Shown here: positions 35,672 through 42,989 of the stretch, piece after piece | Numbering within the stretch: the stretch's first letter is position 1 | Layout of the letters: each line of letters starts with the position of its first letter | The notes under the pieces: model-generated | The model's input: only the letters and a program-made list of their open reading frames with translations | What the model was told of the DNA's origin: nothing | The model's database searches: none | Made by a program: the position numbers and the translations under genes | Assembly: GCA_035711845.1 (NCBI GenBank) | Contig: DASTBU010000078.1 | Span: forward strand, 1 to 59,184 | Source: DASTBU01 sp035711845 | GTDB lineage: Bacteria; Acidobacteriota; Vicinamibacteria; Vicinamibacterales; 2-12-FULL-66-21 | Length of the DNA: 59,184 nt | Direction of reading: 5' to 3'

Positions 35672-36790
35672 TCAGTCGAACAGCGAGCGCAATTCTGTCC
35701 CGATTCGGCGCAGCCCCTCGCGCAGGAACTCCTGGCGCCCGCCGAGCCAGATCCGGAGGTGTCCCTCGAGACCCACGTGCAGCCCGGGCACGACGAGCGT
35801 GCTCTGATTCATCCGCACCCGCTCGGCGATGTCCAGGCTGGGCGTGTCCGAGTCGTACTTGACGAGCCCGATGGCACCCGCGTGTGGCTCGCGCCAGGTG
35901 AGCCGTCCGTCGAAGCCGCCGACCCACTCTCGCGCCATCGGCAGATTCTGCCGGAGGATCTCGCGCGTCCGCGCGTAGCATCGCTCGCGATTGTGCTGTT
36001 CGACGGCCACCCGTGCGACCCGGTCCGACAGCTTGTTCGGGCCGATGGTGATGTAGTCGTGCTGAGACCAGCACTCCGCAACCAGCTGGCGCGGTCCCAC
36101 AATCCATCCCACCCGGACTCCGGGGATGCCGTACGCCTTGGAGAGCCCGCTCGTGACCACAACGCGCTCGCCCATGCCCCAGAAGCTCGGGGTACGCTCG
36201 CGCTCGATCTCGGCGCCGAGATATACCTCGTCGGACAGCAGCCACGTTCCCGTCTTCTCGCATCGATCCGCGATGCGCTGCATCGCGTCCCTGCTCAGAA
36301 TCGATCCTGTCGGATTGTTGGGGTTCGAGATGTACAGGAGCCGTGTGAGGGGCGTGACCGCGGCGTCGAACTCGTCCCAGTCCGGCTCCCACTCGTTCGA
36401 CTGCCGCAGGTGGAAGGAGCGGACGCTCGCGCCGAGGCTCCGGGCGACGCCGGGCATCTGCATGTAGTTCGGCACTTCCATCGCCACGCCGTCACCCGGC
36501 CGCAACTGGCTCAGCGCGATCAGGTAGTTGGCTTCCGACGTGCCGTTGGTCACCTCAATCTGTTCGACGCTGGCGCCCGGGTACAGCGCGGCGATCCGCT
36601 CGCGCAGCTCTGGCGTTCCGTTCGACTGTGAATAGCCGAGCGGCTCGTCCATGAACGTCTCGAGATCCAGGCCCATCCTGACCAGCTCGCGGAGCGTCAG
36701 CGGCCTGACGCCGCTCTCGCTCATATCGAAGTCGACGAGGTTCTCCCACGTCGACTGCATCCGTTCCATTGCGAAGAGTTCTATGGGCAT
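35672..36790 (-). CDS. Class I/II PLP-dependent aminotransferase
   Basis: 372 residues from the ATG at 36790. Fold-type I features: LGYSQSNGTPELRERIAALY, VTNGTSEANYLIALSQLRPG, ISNPNNPTGSI, LLSDEVYLGAE and the PLP lysine in TSGLSKAYGIPGVRVGW. The pattern resembles aspartate/aromatic aminotransferases. No substrate can be assigned. A repeat array separates it from the dehydratase gene upstream on the same strand. Confidence 0.9.
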   Translation of the reverse strand: MPIELFAMERMQSTWENLVDFDMSESGVRPLTLRELVRMGLDLETFMDEPLGYSQSNGTPELRERIAALYPGASVEQIEVTNGTSEANYLIALSQLRPGDGVAMEVPNYMQMPGVARSLGASVRSFHLRQSNEWEPDWDEFDAAVTPLTRLLYISNPNNPTGSILSRDAMQRIADRCEKTGTWLLSDEVYLGAEIERERTPSFWGMGERVVVTSGLSKAYGIPGVRVGWIVGPRQLVAECWSQHDYITIGPNKLSDRVARVAVEQHNRERCYARTREILRQNLPMAREWVGGFDGRLTWREPHAGAIGLVKYDSDTPSLDIAERVRMNQSTLVVPGLHVGLEGHLRIWLGGRQEFLREGLRRIGTELRSLFD

Positions 36791-36837
36791 GAGGACGTAA
36801 CACGTTGATAGCGATCGCGCGGTCACGAGTCGGGGAT

Positions 36838-37001
36838 TCAGGGTTCAATGGTTCAGGGTTCAAGGTTCAAGGTTCCGGGGTTCACGGGTTCATAAGGTTC
36901 AGGAGGTTCGGAGACGGGAAGAGGTCGCAGAACCACTTGAACCCCGGAACCGCTGAACCCCGGAACCTCTGAACCCCGGAACCCTGAACCTCTGAACCCC
37001 T
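36838..37001. repeat. Converging GGTTCA/TGAACC repeat arrays (second locus)
   Basis: Bases 36838-36911 hold degenerate GGTTCAGGG/GGTTCAAG copies, and bases 36936-37001 hold the inverse (TGAACCCCGGAACC copies). The right block ends in ACCCCTCTA, where CTA is the minus-strand TAG stop of the dehydratase gene (37002-37004). Same family and same geometry as 8580-8815. Confidence 0.85.
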
Positions 37002-37985
37002 CTATTGCCACATCACCAGCAGCTCGGCGAGGCGTTCCGGCGCCATGTTGCCGCCGCTCACGACGGCGACGATGGGGCCATCGATCCGCATGGCCGCATC
37101 CAGCGCGCCGCACAGCACCGCCGCAGTGGTGGCAGCGCCGCTCGGCTCCGCCACGACCCTGGCGTTGGCAAAGATCCAGAACACGGCGTCGACGATGGCG
37201 GAATCGGTCACGGTGACGACCGCATCGACGAAACGGGTGACGTGCGCGAAAGCCATGTCGCCGGGCCGAACCGGCATCAGCCCGTCTGCGACGGTCTCGG
37301 TCGTCGGCAGCGTCACCAGGTGGCCCGCATCCACCGAGGCCTTCATCGCCGCCGCTCCAGTCGGCTCGACGCCGATGACCTTCACGTCGGGCTTGGACTG
37401 CTTGATGGCGGCAGAGATCCCCGCCACGAGGCCGCCGCCGCCGATTGGAACGAGCACGCCCGCGACGTCCGGGCACTGCTCGAGAATCTCGAGGCCGCAG
37501 GTCCCCTGGCCGGCAATGATCCATTCGTGGTCGAACGGCGGCACCATCGTCAGACCACGCGCGCTGGCCTCGGCCTCCGCGCGCTGGCGGCGATCTGCCG
37601 ATGTCGTGCCGGCGAGGATCACTTCGGCGCCGAATCCCTTTGCGCCCTCGATCTTGTTCTTCGGCGCGGTCGTGGGCATCACCACGACCGCGTGGGCGCC
37701 GAGTTCGCGCGCGGCGAGCGCCATCGCCTGGCCGTGATTGCCGGACGAATAGGTGATCACCCCGTGCGCCCGCTGGTCGGCTGTCAGCTGCGCCACCATG
37801 TTGTACGCGCCGCGGATCTTGAAAGCGCCCGCCGGCTGCAGGTTCTCGCATTTGAGATACAGCGGCCGCCCCGCGGCGCCCGACACATCGGCGAGCGGCG
37901 TCCGCCTCGCGATGTTCCTGATTCGGTCGGCCGCTTGACGGATCTCTTCCAGGGTCACAATGCGGGTGACAGTGTTGATTTGCAT
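37002..37985 (-). CDS. Threonine/serine dehydratase-like PLP enzyme
   Basis: 327 residues, fold-type II. It probably deaminates threonine or serine to a 2-oxoacid. PLP lysine is in LQPAGAFKIRGAYNM, the substrate loop is SSGNHGQAMALA and the phosphate-binding loop is VPIGGGGLVAGISAA. There is no C-terminal ACT regulatory domain, so it resembles the catabolic (TdcB-like) or serine racemase-type forms rather than biosynthetic IlvA. Confidence 0.92.
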   Translation of the reverse strand: MQINTVTRIVTLEEIRQAADRIRNIARRTPLADVSGAAGRPLYLKCENLQPAGAFKIRGAYNMVAQLTADQRAHGVITYSSGNHGQAMALAARELGAHAVVVMPTTAPKNKIEGAKGFGAEVILAGTTSADRRQRAEAEASARGLTMVPPFDHEWIIAGQGTCGLEILEQCPDVAGVLVPIGGGGLVAGISAAIKQSKPDVKVIGVEPTGAAAMKASVDAGHLVTLPTTETVADGLMPVRPGDMAFAHVTRFVDAVVTVTDSAIVDAVFWIFANARVVAEPSGAATTAAVLCGALDAAMRIDGPIVAVVSGGNMAPERLAELLVMWQ

Positions 37986-38119
37986 GCGCCTGTTGCTGGA
38001 ATCCTCTCTTCTGGCCCGTCACTCTTGGTAACCATGACGCCACGATGAACCGATGCACACGATGGCTCGACGCGTCTTCATCGTGTTCGTCGTGGCATCG
38101 TGGCCATCGAGTGGCCGTT

Positions 38120-38166
38120 GGCTCGTCACCACGGACCACCGACTACGAATACGGACTACGGAGTGT
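38120..38166. repeat. Short CGGACTACG-type repeats downstream of the S9 peptidase
   Basis: Imperfect copies of CGGACCACCGACTACG and ATACGGACTACGGAG lie just past the S9 peptidase stop codon (38172-38174, minus strand). This is another short-period repeat next to a stop codon. Apart from it, the gap 37986-38171 holds nothing recognisable. Confidence 0.55.
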
Positions 38167-38171
38167 GATCC

Positions 38172-40589
38172 TCACTTTTGCGAAGAATCCGTCTCCTTCG
38201 CCTTTGCGTTCTTGACGTACTTGTCGAGCCAGTTCAGCGTTTCGGCCACGGTGTGGAACACGGACTCGCGAGCGGCGTACCCATGGGCCTCGTTGGGCAG
38301 CGTGACGTACCGGACTGTCGCGCCGTGGCCCTTGAGCGCCATGTAGAGCCGTTCCGACTGAATCGGGAACGTGCCGGAATTGTCGTCGGCCTCGCCGTGG
38401 ATCAGCAGGATCGGCTCGTTGATCTTCTCGGCGTGGAAGAACGGCGACATGCGCGAGTAGATCTGCGGGACCTCCCAGAACGTCCTCGTCTCTGCCTGGA
38501 AGCCGAACGGCGTCAGCGTGCGATTGTACGCGCCGCTGCGCGCGACGCCCGCAGCGAACAGGTCCGAGTGCGCCAGCAGGTTCGCCGTCATGAACGCGCC
38601 GTAGCTGTGCCCGCCGATGCCGATTCGATGGCGATCGGCGATCCCCATCTCGACCGCCTTGTCGACGGCTGCCTCCGCGCTGGCGACCAGTTGCTCCACG
38701 TAGGTGTCGTTGGCCGTCTCGCCCGGACCGATGATCGGCATCGTGGGGCCATCGAAGATGGCATACCCCTGGGTCAGGAGCAGCAGGTGCGACGCGCCGC
38801 CAATCGACGTGTAGCGATTGGGTGAACCGGTCACCTGGCTCGCCGCGTCGGCATCCACGAACTCGCGGGGATAGGCCCACATGAGCATCGGAAGACGCTC
38901 GCCATTCTGGTAGCCCGGCGGCAGGTAGATCGTGCCGTTGAGGAGCACGCCGTCCTTCCGCTTGTAGGTCACCATCGTGCGCTCGGCTGCGGTGATTTGC
39001 GGATGGGGATCGGTGAAGTTCGTGACCGTGTGCTTCGTGTTGGCCGCCAGATCGCGCACGAAGTAATTCGGAGGAACCGTGCGGGTCTCGGCGCGGGTCA
39101 GGATCTTCGACGCCGCATCGTCGAGAAGGCCGATCACGCTCTCGAGCGTCGTCGCCTCGCTCCGGAACAGGCGTTCGGCCGCGAGCGTCTTCAGATTCAG
39201 CTTGTCGAGGAACGGACGATCTCCCTCGGGCGAGGCGCCCTGGCCGAGAAGATAAATGTGATCGCCTGCCTGGAGAACTGTTCCCTTGCCCGGCCGGCGC
39301 ACGGGCACGCCGGGATTACCGTATGCGTCCTGCTGCTTGCGATCCCAGAGCTTGCGCGGCTCCGACCACTTCGAGGTGAGCACCCACGTCCGCGTCGTCC
39401 GTGTCGCCCGGTCGGCTTCGTTCAGCAGGATGGTGCCGGAGTCAGTCCAGCTCACCCCCGCGTACCGAAACTCGCTTTTCGCGACTTCGGCGGGTGTTCC
39501 AGAGAACGGCGCCTGGAGCGTCATGATGCGGTCGCGGTGCGGCACCGTGTTCTTGATGTCCCCCTTGTCCAGTGCCTCGACCCACACGAGCGTCGCCGGC
39601 TCCAGCGGATGCCATTGGTACGAGCGCGGTCCGGTCATCACGCCGTTGATGGGGACGATGTCGCTCATGGGGACGTCGGCGATCGTGCGAACCTTGTTTC
39701 CCTTGCGTGACCAGATCTCCACGTCGGTAGGAAAGCCACGGCGCGGCAACAGGCGGGAGAACGGCCGCTTCGTGCGTTCCACGAGGATGAACTCGCCGTT
39801 GGGCGAGGCCGTGACCGCATCGAGGAGCCCGGGGGCGCCAACCGTGGTCATGCGCGCTGTCGCGGGATCCACGAGGCCGAGCTGGGCGGTCGCGTAGTAC
39901 TCGAAGAGGTCCTCGTCGTGCGCGCTCGTCAGGAGGTCCTGATAGGTGCGCACGGGGCCCTGCTTGCCGACGTTCTCCTGGATGTTGGGGCCCGCCGGCG
40001 CCTTCGGGGCGGCAGGCGGCGCGCCCCGGCCGGCGGGAACGAACCCGCACAGAAGGGCCGAGCTGTCTGAGAGCCAATCGCATTCGGCGCCAATTCCGTT
40101 CAGCGCCGCCTGCGCCATACGGCTCTGCCCGGTCGCCGTATCGGCGACGTACAGATCGACGCGTGTTTCGCCGGTGTTGGTGAAGAACAGGTACTTGCCG
40201 TCGGGTGAGAAGGTGACGGCGCCGATCCGGGCGTTGGGAGGAACAGTGACCTTACGCTCCGCACCCGTCGCGATGGTCTCGAGCGTTATGCCGGTGCCGC
40301 TCGGCGCCCGGTGCGGTGCGTTGTTGCGCGGATTGACTCTGAGCCCGGCCAGCCTGAGCATCGGCTGCGAGAGCTCGTCGATGCCCGGAAGGCTCCGCCT
40401 CGACACCAGCGCAATGATCTCGCGTTGCGGCCCGACGGTGACGAGTGGCAGCGGCTCGGCGTCGAGAATGTCCACGATGGCTCGAGGGGGTGTGAGGTAT
40501 TCGGAGCGCGTCGCGGCCGATTGCGCGATGAGCCCTGCCGTTCCAGAGACGGCCAGCAGCAGTGCAAGCCCGAGCATTCGTTCGCGCAT
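38172..40589 (-). CDS. Exported S9-family prolyl oligopeptidase-like peptidase
   Basis: 805 residues with a signal peptide (MLGLALLLAVSGTAGLIAQ) and a Shine-Dalgarno GGAGG before the ATG. The N-terminal two thirds form a beta-propeller (for example IGAVTFSPDGKYLFFTNTGE). The C-terminal alpha/beta-hydrolase domain has the serine in GIGGHSYGAFMTANLLAHSD, the aspartate in LIHGEADDNSGTFP and the histidine in LPNEAHGYAARE. It probably cleaves short peptides in the periplasm. It is divergent from the GH42-like gene. Confidence 0.93.
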   Translation of the reverse strand: MRERMLGLALLLAVSGTAGLIAQSAATRSEYLTPPRAIVDILDAEPLPLVTVGPQREIIALVSRRSLPGIDELSQPMLRLAGLRVNPRNNAPHRAPSGTGITLETIATGAERKVTVPPNARIGAVTFSPDGKYLFFTNTGETRVDLYVADTATGQSRMAQAALNGIGAECDWLSDSSALLCGFVPAGRGAPPAAPKAPAGPNIQENVGKQGPVRTYQDLLTSAHDEDLFEYYATAQLGLVDPATARMTTVGAPGLLDAVTASPNGEFILVERTKRPFSRLLPRRGFPTDVEIWSRKGNKVRTIADVPMSDIVPINGVMTGPRSYQWHPLEPATLVWVEALDKGDIKNTVPHRDRIMTLQAPFSGTPAEVAKSEFRYAGVSWTDSGTILLNEADRATRTTRTWVLTSKWSEPRKLWDRKQQDAYGNPGVPVRRPGKGTVLQAGDHIYLLGQGASPEGDRPFLDKLNLKTLAAERLFRSEATTLESVIGLLDDAASKILTRAETRTVPPNYFVRDLAANTKHTVTNFTDPHPQITAAERTMVTYKRKDGVLLNGTIYLPPGYQNGERLPMLMWAYPREFVDADAASQVTGSPNRYTSIGGASHLLLLTQGYAIFDGPTMPIIGPGETANDTYVEQLVASAEAAVDKAVEMGIADRHRIGIGGHSYGAFMTANLLAHSDLFAAGVARSGAYNRTLTPFGFQAETRTFWEVPQIYSRMSPFFHAEKINEPILLIHGEADDNSGTFPIQSERLYMALKGHGATVRYVTLPNEAHGYAARESVFHTVAETLNWLDKYVKNAKAKETDSSQK

Positions 40590-40686
40590 CTCAATCCTCC
40601 CAGTAGGGGGGATTCTACACTCAGTCGCCGGTCGTCACACCGGCGCCTGTCGACTGAACTAGGTCTTCGGGTTGCCGGCCGCCGCT

Positions 40687-40692
40687 TACAAT
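40687..40692 (+). promoter_or_regulatory. Putative -10 box (TACAAT) five bases before the GH42-like start
   Basis: TACAAT is followed by five bases and then the ATG at 40698, with no Shine-Dalgarno. This would place the transcription start at the initiation codon (leaderless). No convincing -35 element was found. Confidence 0.4.
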
Positions 40693-40697
40693 GTGCC

Positions 40698-42926
40698 ATG
40701 CGCGTCACGGCGTTGCTCGTCGCATCAGCGCTGCTGCTGCTCGATGGGCCTGCAGGCTCGCAGGGCCGCGGTGAGCCGTTCGTTCCGGTGGGCGTCTGGT
40801 ACGGCGGAGGCACGGTGCGGCCACCCGTTACAGCCGCCGATGCCGAGCCGCACCGTGATGAATGGCGCGGCGATCTGCAGGCCATTCGGGCACTGGGCTT
40901 CAACAGCATTCGCACCTGGGTGGACTGGTCGGCCATCGAGCCCGTGCAGGGGCAGTATCGATTCGAGGCGCTCGACCAGATCCTGGAACTGGCAGGCGAC
41001 ACCGGGCTCAGAGTTGTGCTGCAGGTCTTTCCGGATTCGCCGCCTGACTGGCTCGTGCAGTATTCCGATTCGCGTGCGGCCGGTCCAGGTAATACGGCCT
41101 TGGACTCGCGTGCACCGGCCAGCTGCGTCGACAATCCGCGCATCCGAGAGGCTCTCGGCGGTTTTATCGCCGCCGTGAGCGCTCGGGCCGCGCGTCACGA
41201 GTCCTTTCACGCCATCGATCCGTGGAGCCAGTCGCAGTCCACTGGCGTCTGCTTCTGCGCGCACACGGTGCGCCGCTTCCGCGAGTGGCTGAGGGAGCAG
41301 TACACGACGCTCGATGCGCTCAACGCGGCCTGGCATCGAACCTACAAGGACTGGTCGGACGTCCAGGCGCCCGCCGATGAATCGACGGGTACTCTCGTGG
41401 ATCTTGTGGACTGGGGTCTGTTTCTCCGGTTCAAGCGCAAGGAAGATCTGCAGTTTGCGGCCCGCGCGTCCGCCCCGCGTGGGCCGCACCCGACCAGCAG
41501 CCACTCGCGGACGCCGTCGGTCTTGCTTTCCGATCCGACGGCAGACGACTGGTTGATGGGTAGCGCGGTGGATTACTACGGCGCGGCCCTCAATCCGAAG
41601 CCTGTCGGGAGCCAGGAGTGGTCGGCCGGATACCTCGCCGCCGCGCTCGATGGCATCCGCTCGGCCGGTGGCCTCAGGGGATGGTGGCTCGCGTCGCTGC
41701 AGTCCGGACAGGCGGTCGATAGCGCTGCGATCGGGCCTCCCGTCAGGCCGAGCGATCTGCGGCTGTGGAGCTGGGCCGCGCTGGCGCGCGGTGCTCGCGC
41801 GATCTTCTACTACGCCTGGTATCCCATGAGCGCCGGCTCGGATGCAGGCGGCTACGGCCTGCTCGAGCCGGGCGGCAGGGTTGGGGAGGGCGCGCGGGCG
41901 GCCGGCGCGTTCGCGGGCATCGTGTCACGCAACCCGGCGCTCTTCGCTCCGCTCCGACCACGGCTCTCGTCCGTGGCCATCCTCTATAATCCCTCGTCCT
42001 CTCTTGCACTCGGTCGTTCCACGAGCGGCGGGAGCGGACCGGACCTTCGTGATTCCCTGCTCGGCATCCACCGTGCGCTCTTCGAGCGCAGCGTTTCTGC
42101 CGACTTCGTCCACGCCGACGAGATCGTCGCAGGTGGAGCGTCCGCCTACACAGTGATCTTCCTGCCGGCGCCACTGGTTGTGCACGAGCCGTTGGCCGCT
42201 GTGCTCGCGAGCTACGTGCGGTCGGGCGGAACGATCGTGAGCGAAGCGCGCCCGGCATGGAGGGACGAGCAGGGACGCGCCAGCGCGCGCGTGCCGGGCC
42301 TGGGCCTCGACGAGGTCTTCGGTGCGCGCGAAAGGGAGGTCAGGCCCGTCGAACGTGTCGAGATGTTGATGGAGCGCGAGCTCGATGGTGCGCTCTCAGC
42401 GCTGGCCGGAAAGCCGGTCCAGGGAGCCGGATACGCGGAGAGCCTGGAGATTACCGGATCGAGCGTCCGGGTGATGGCCAGGTTCCCTGGCGCCGACGGT
42501 GCCCCCGGTGATCCCGCCATCGTGCTGTCGCGGTACGGCGCGGGACGGGCGGTGCTCATCGGCAGCTTGCCGGGTGCGGCGGTCCAGGAGAATCCGGATG
42601 CCGCCCGATCTTCGGGCGACCTCCTGGCGGCGCTCGCCGCGAGCGCGGGCGCTCGCCCGGATGTTCGGCTGTCGGGAGCAACCGGCCTCGTCGAAACGAG
42701 GTACCTCGAGTCGTCGGCAGCGACCGTGCTCATCGCCATCAACCACGCCGATACGGCCCAGAAGATCACGATGACGTTTCCGTCCGACACACCAGAAGCC
42801 ATCTGGCTGAACCTCGAGACCGGCGCCTCGGTGAACTTCGTGGCGGGGCCGGAAGGCCCGATGTACACTCACGCGTTCGACCCGCGTGACGTGCTCGTGC
42901 TGATGATCAAGAAGGACCTGCGGTAG
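40698..42926 (+). CDS. Exported GH42-like protein, probably lacking both catalytic glutamates
   Basis: 742 residues with a signal peptide (MRVTALLVASALLLLDGPAG). The GH42 beta-galactosidase layout is present: TIM barrel (RALGFNSIRTWVDWSAIEPV, FREWLREQYTTLDALNAAW), then a trimerisation-like flavodoxin-fold domain (YTVIFLPAPLVVHEPLAAVL, GGTIVSEARP) and a C-terminal beta-sandwich. Where the family has the acid/base Glu (DxWSE or SNE) this protein has DPWSQSQ (Gln178). Where it has the nucleophile (WLxELQ) it has WLASLQ (Ser333). It may be a binding protein or use another mechanism. It is convergent with the TonB receptor, with a terminator between. Confidence 0.85.
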   Translation: MRVTALLVASALLLLDGPAGSQGRGEPFVPVGVWYGGGTVRPPVTAADAEPHRDEWRGDLQAIRALGFNSIRTWVDWSAIEPVQGQYRFEALDQILELAGDTGLRVVLQVFPDSPPDWLVQYSDSRAAGPGNTALDSRAPASCVDNPRIREALGGFIAAVSARAARHESFHAIDPWSQSQSTGVCFCAHTVRRFREWLREQYTTLDALNAAWHRTYKDWSDVQAPADESTGTLVDLVDWGLFLRFKRKEDLQFAARASAPRGPHPTSSHSRTPSVLLSDPTADDWLMGSAVDYYGAALNPKPVGSQEWSAGYLAAALDGIRSAGGLRGWWLASLQSGQAVDSAAIGPPVRPSDLRLWSWAALARGARAIFYYAWYPMSAGSDAGGYGLLEPGGRVGEGARAAGAFAGIVSRNPALFAPLRPRLSSVAILYNPSSSLALGRSTSGGSGPDLRDSLLGIHRALFERSVSADFVHADEIVAGGASAYTVIFLPAPLVVHEPLAAVLASYVRSGGTIVSEARPAWRDEQGRASARVPGLGLDEVFGAREREVRPVERVEMLMERELDGALSALAGKPVQGAGYAESLEITGSSVRVMARFPGADGAPGDPAIVLSRYGAGRAVLIGSLPGAAVQENPDAARSSGDLLAALAASAGARPDVRLSGATGLVETRYLESSAATVLIAINHADTAQKITMTFPSDTPEAIWLNLETGASVNFVAGPEGPMYTHAFDPRDVLVLMIKKDLR

Positions 42927-42952
42927 GAGTGACTCGCCGGGACCTCGCGGAC

Positions 42953-42984
42953 GGCAGACCGGAGGCGGGCGCCTCCGGCCTGCC
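42953..42984. terminator. Bidirectional terminator between GH42-like and TonB receptor genes
   Basis: Stem CCGGAGGCG-GG-CGCCTCCGG (42959-42978) is extended by GGCAG (42953-42957) and CTGCC (42980-42984) with one A/C mismatch, then TGTCTT. The two flanking genes are convergent, so it can serve both. Confidence 0.75.
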
Positions 42985-42989
42985 TGTCT

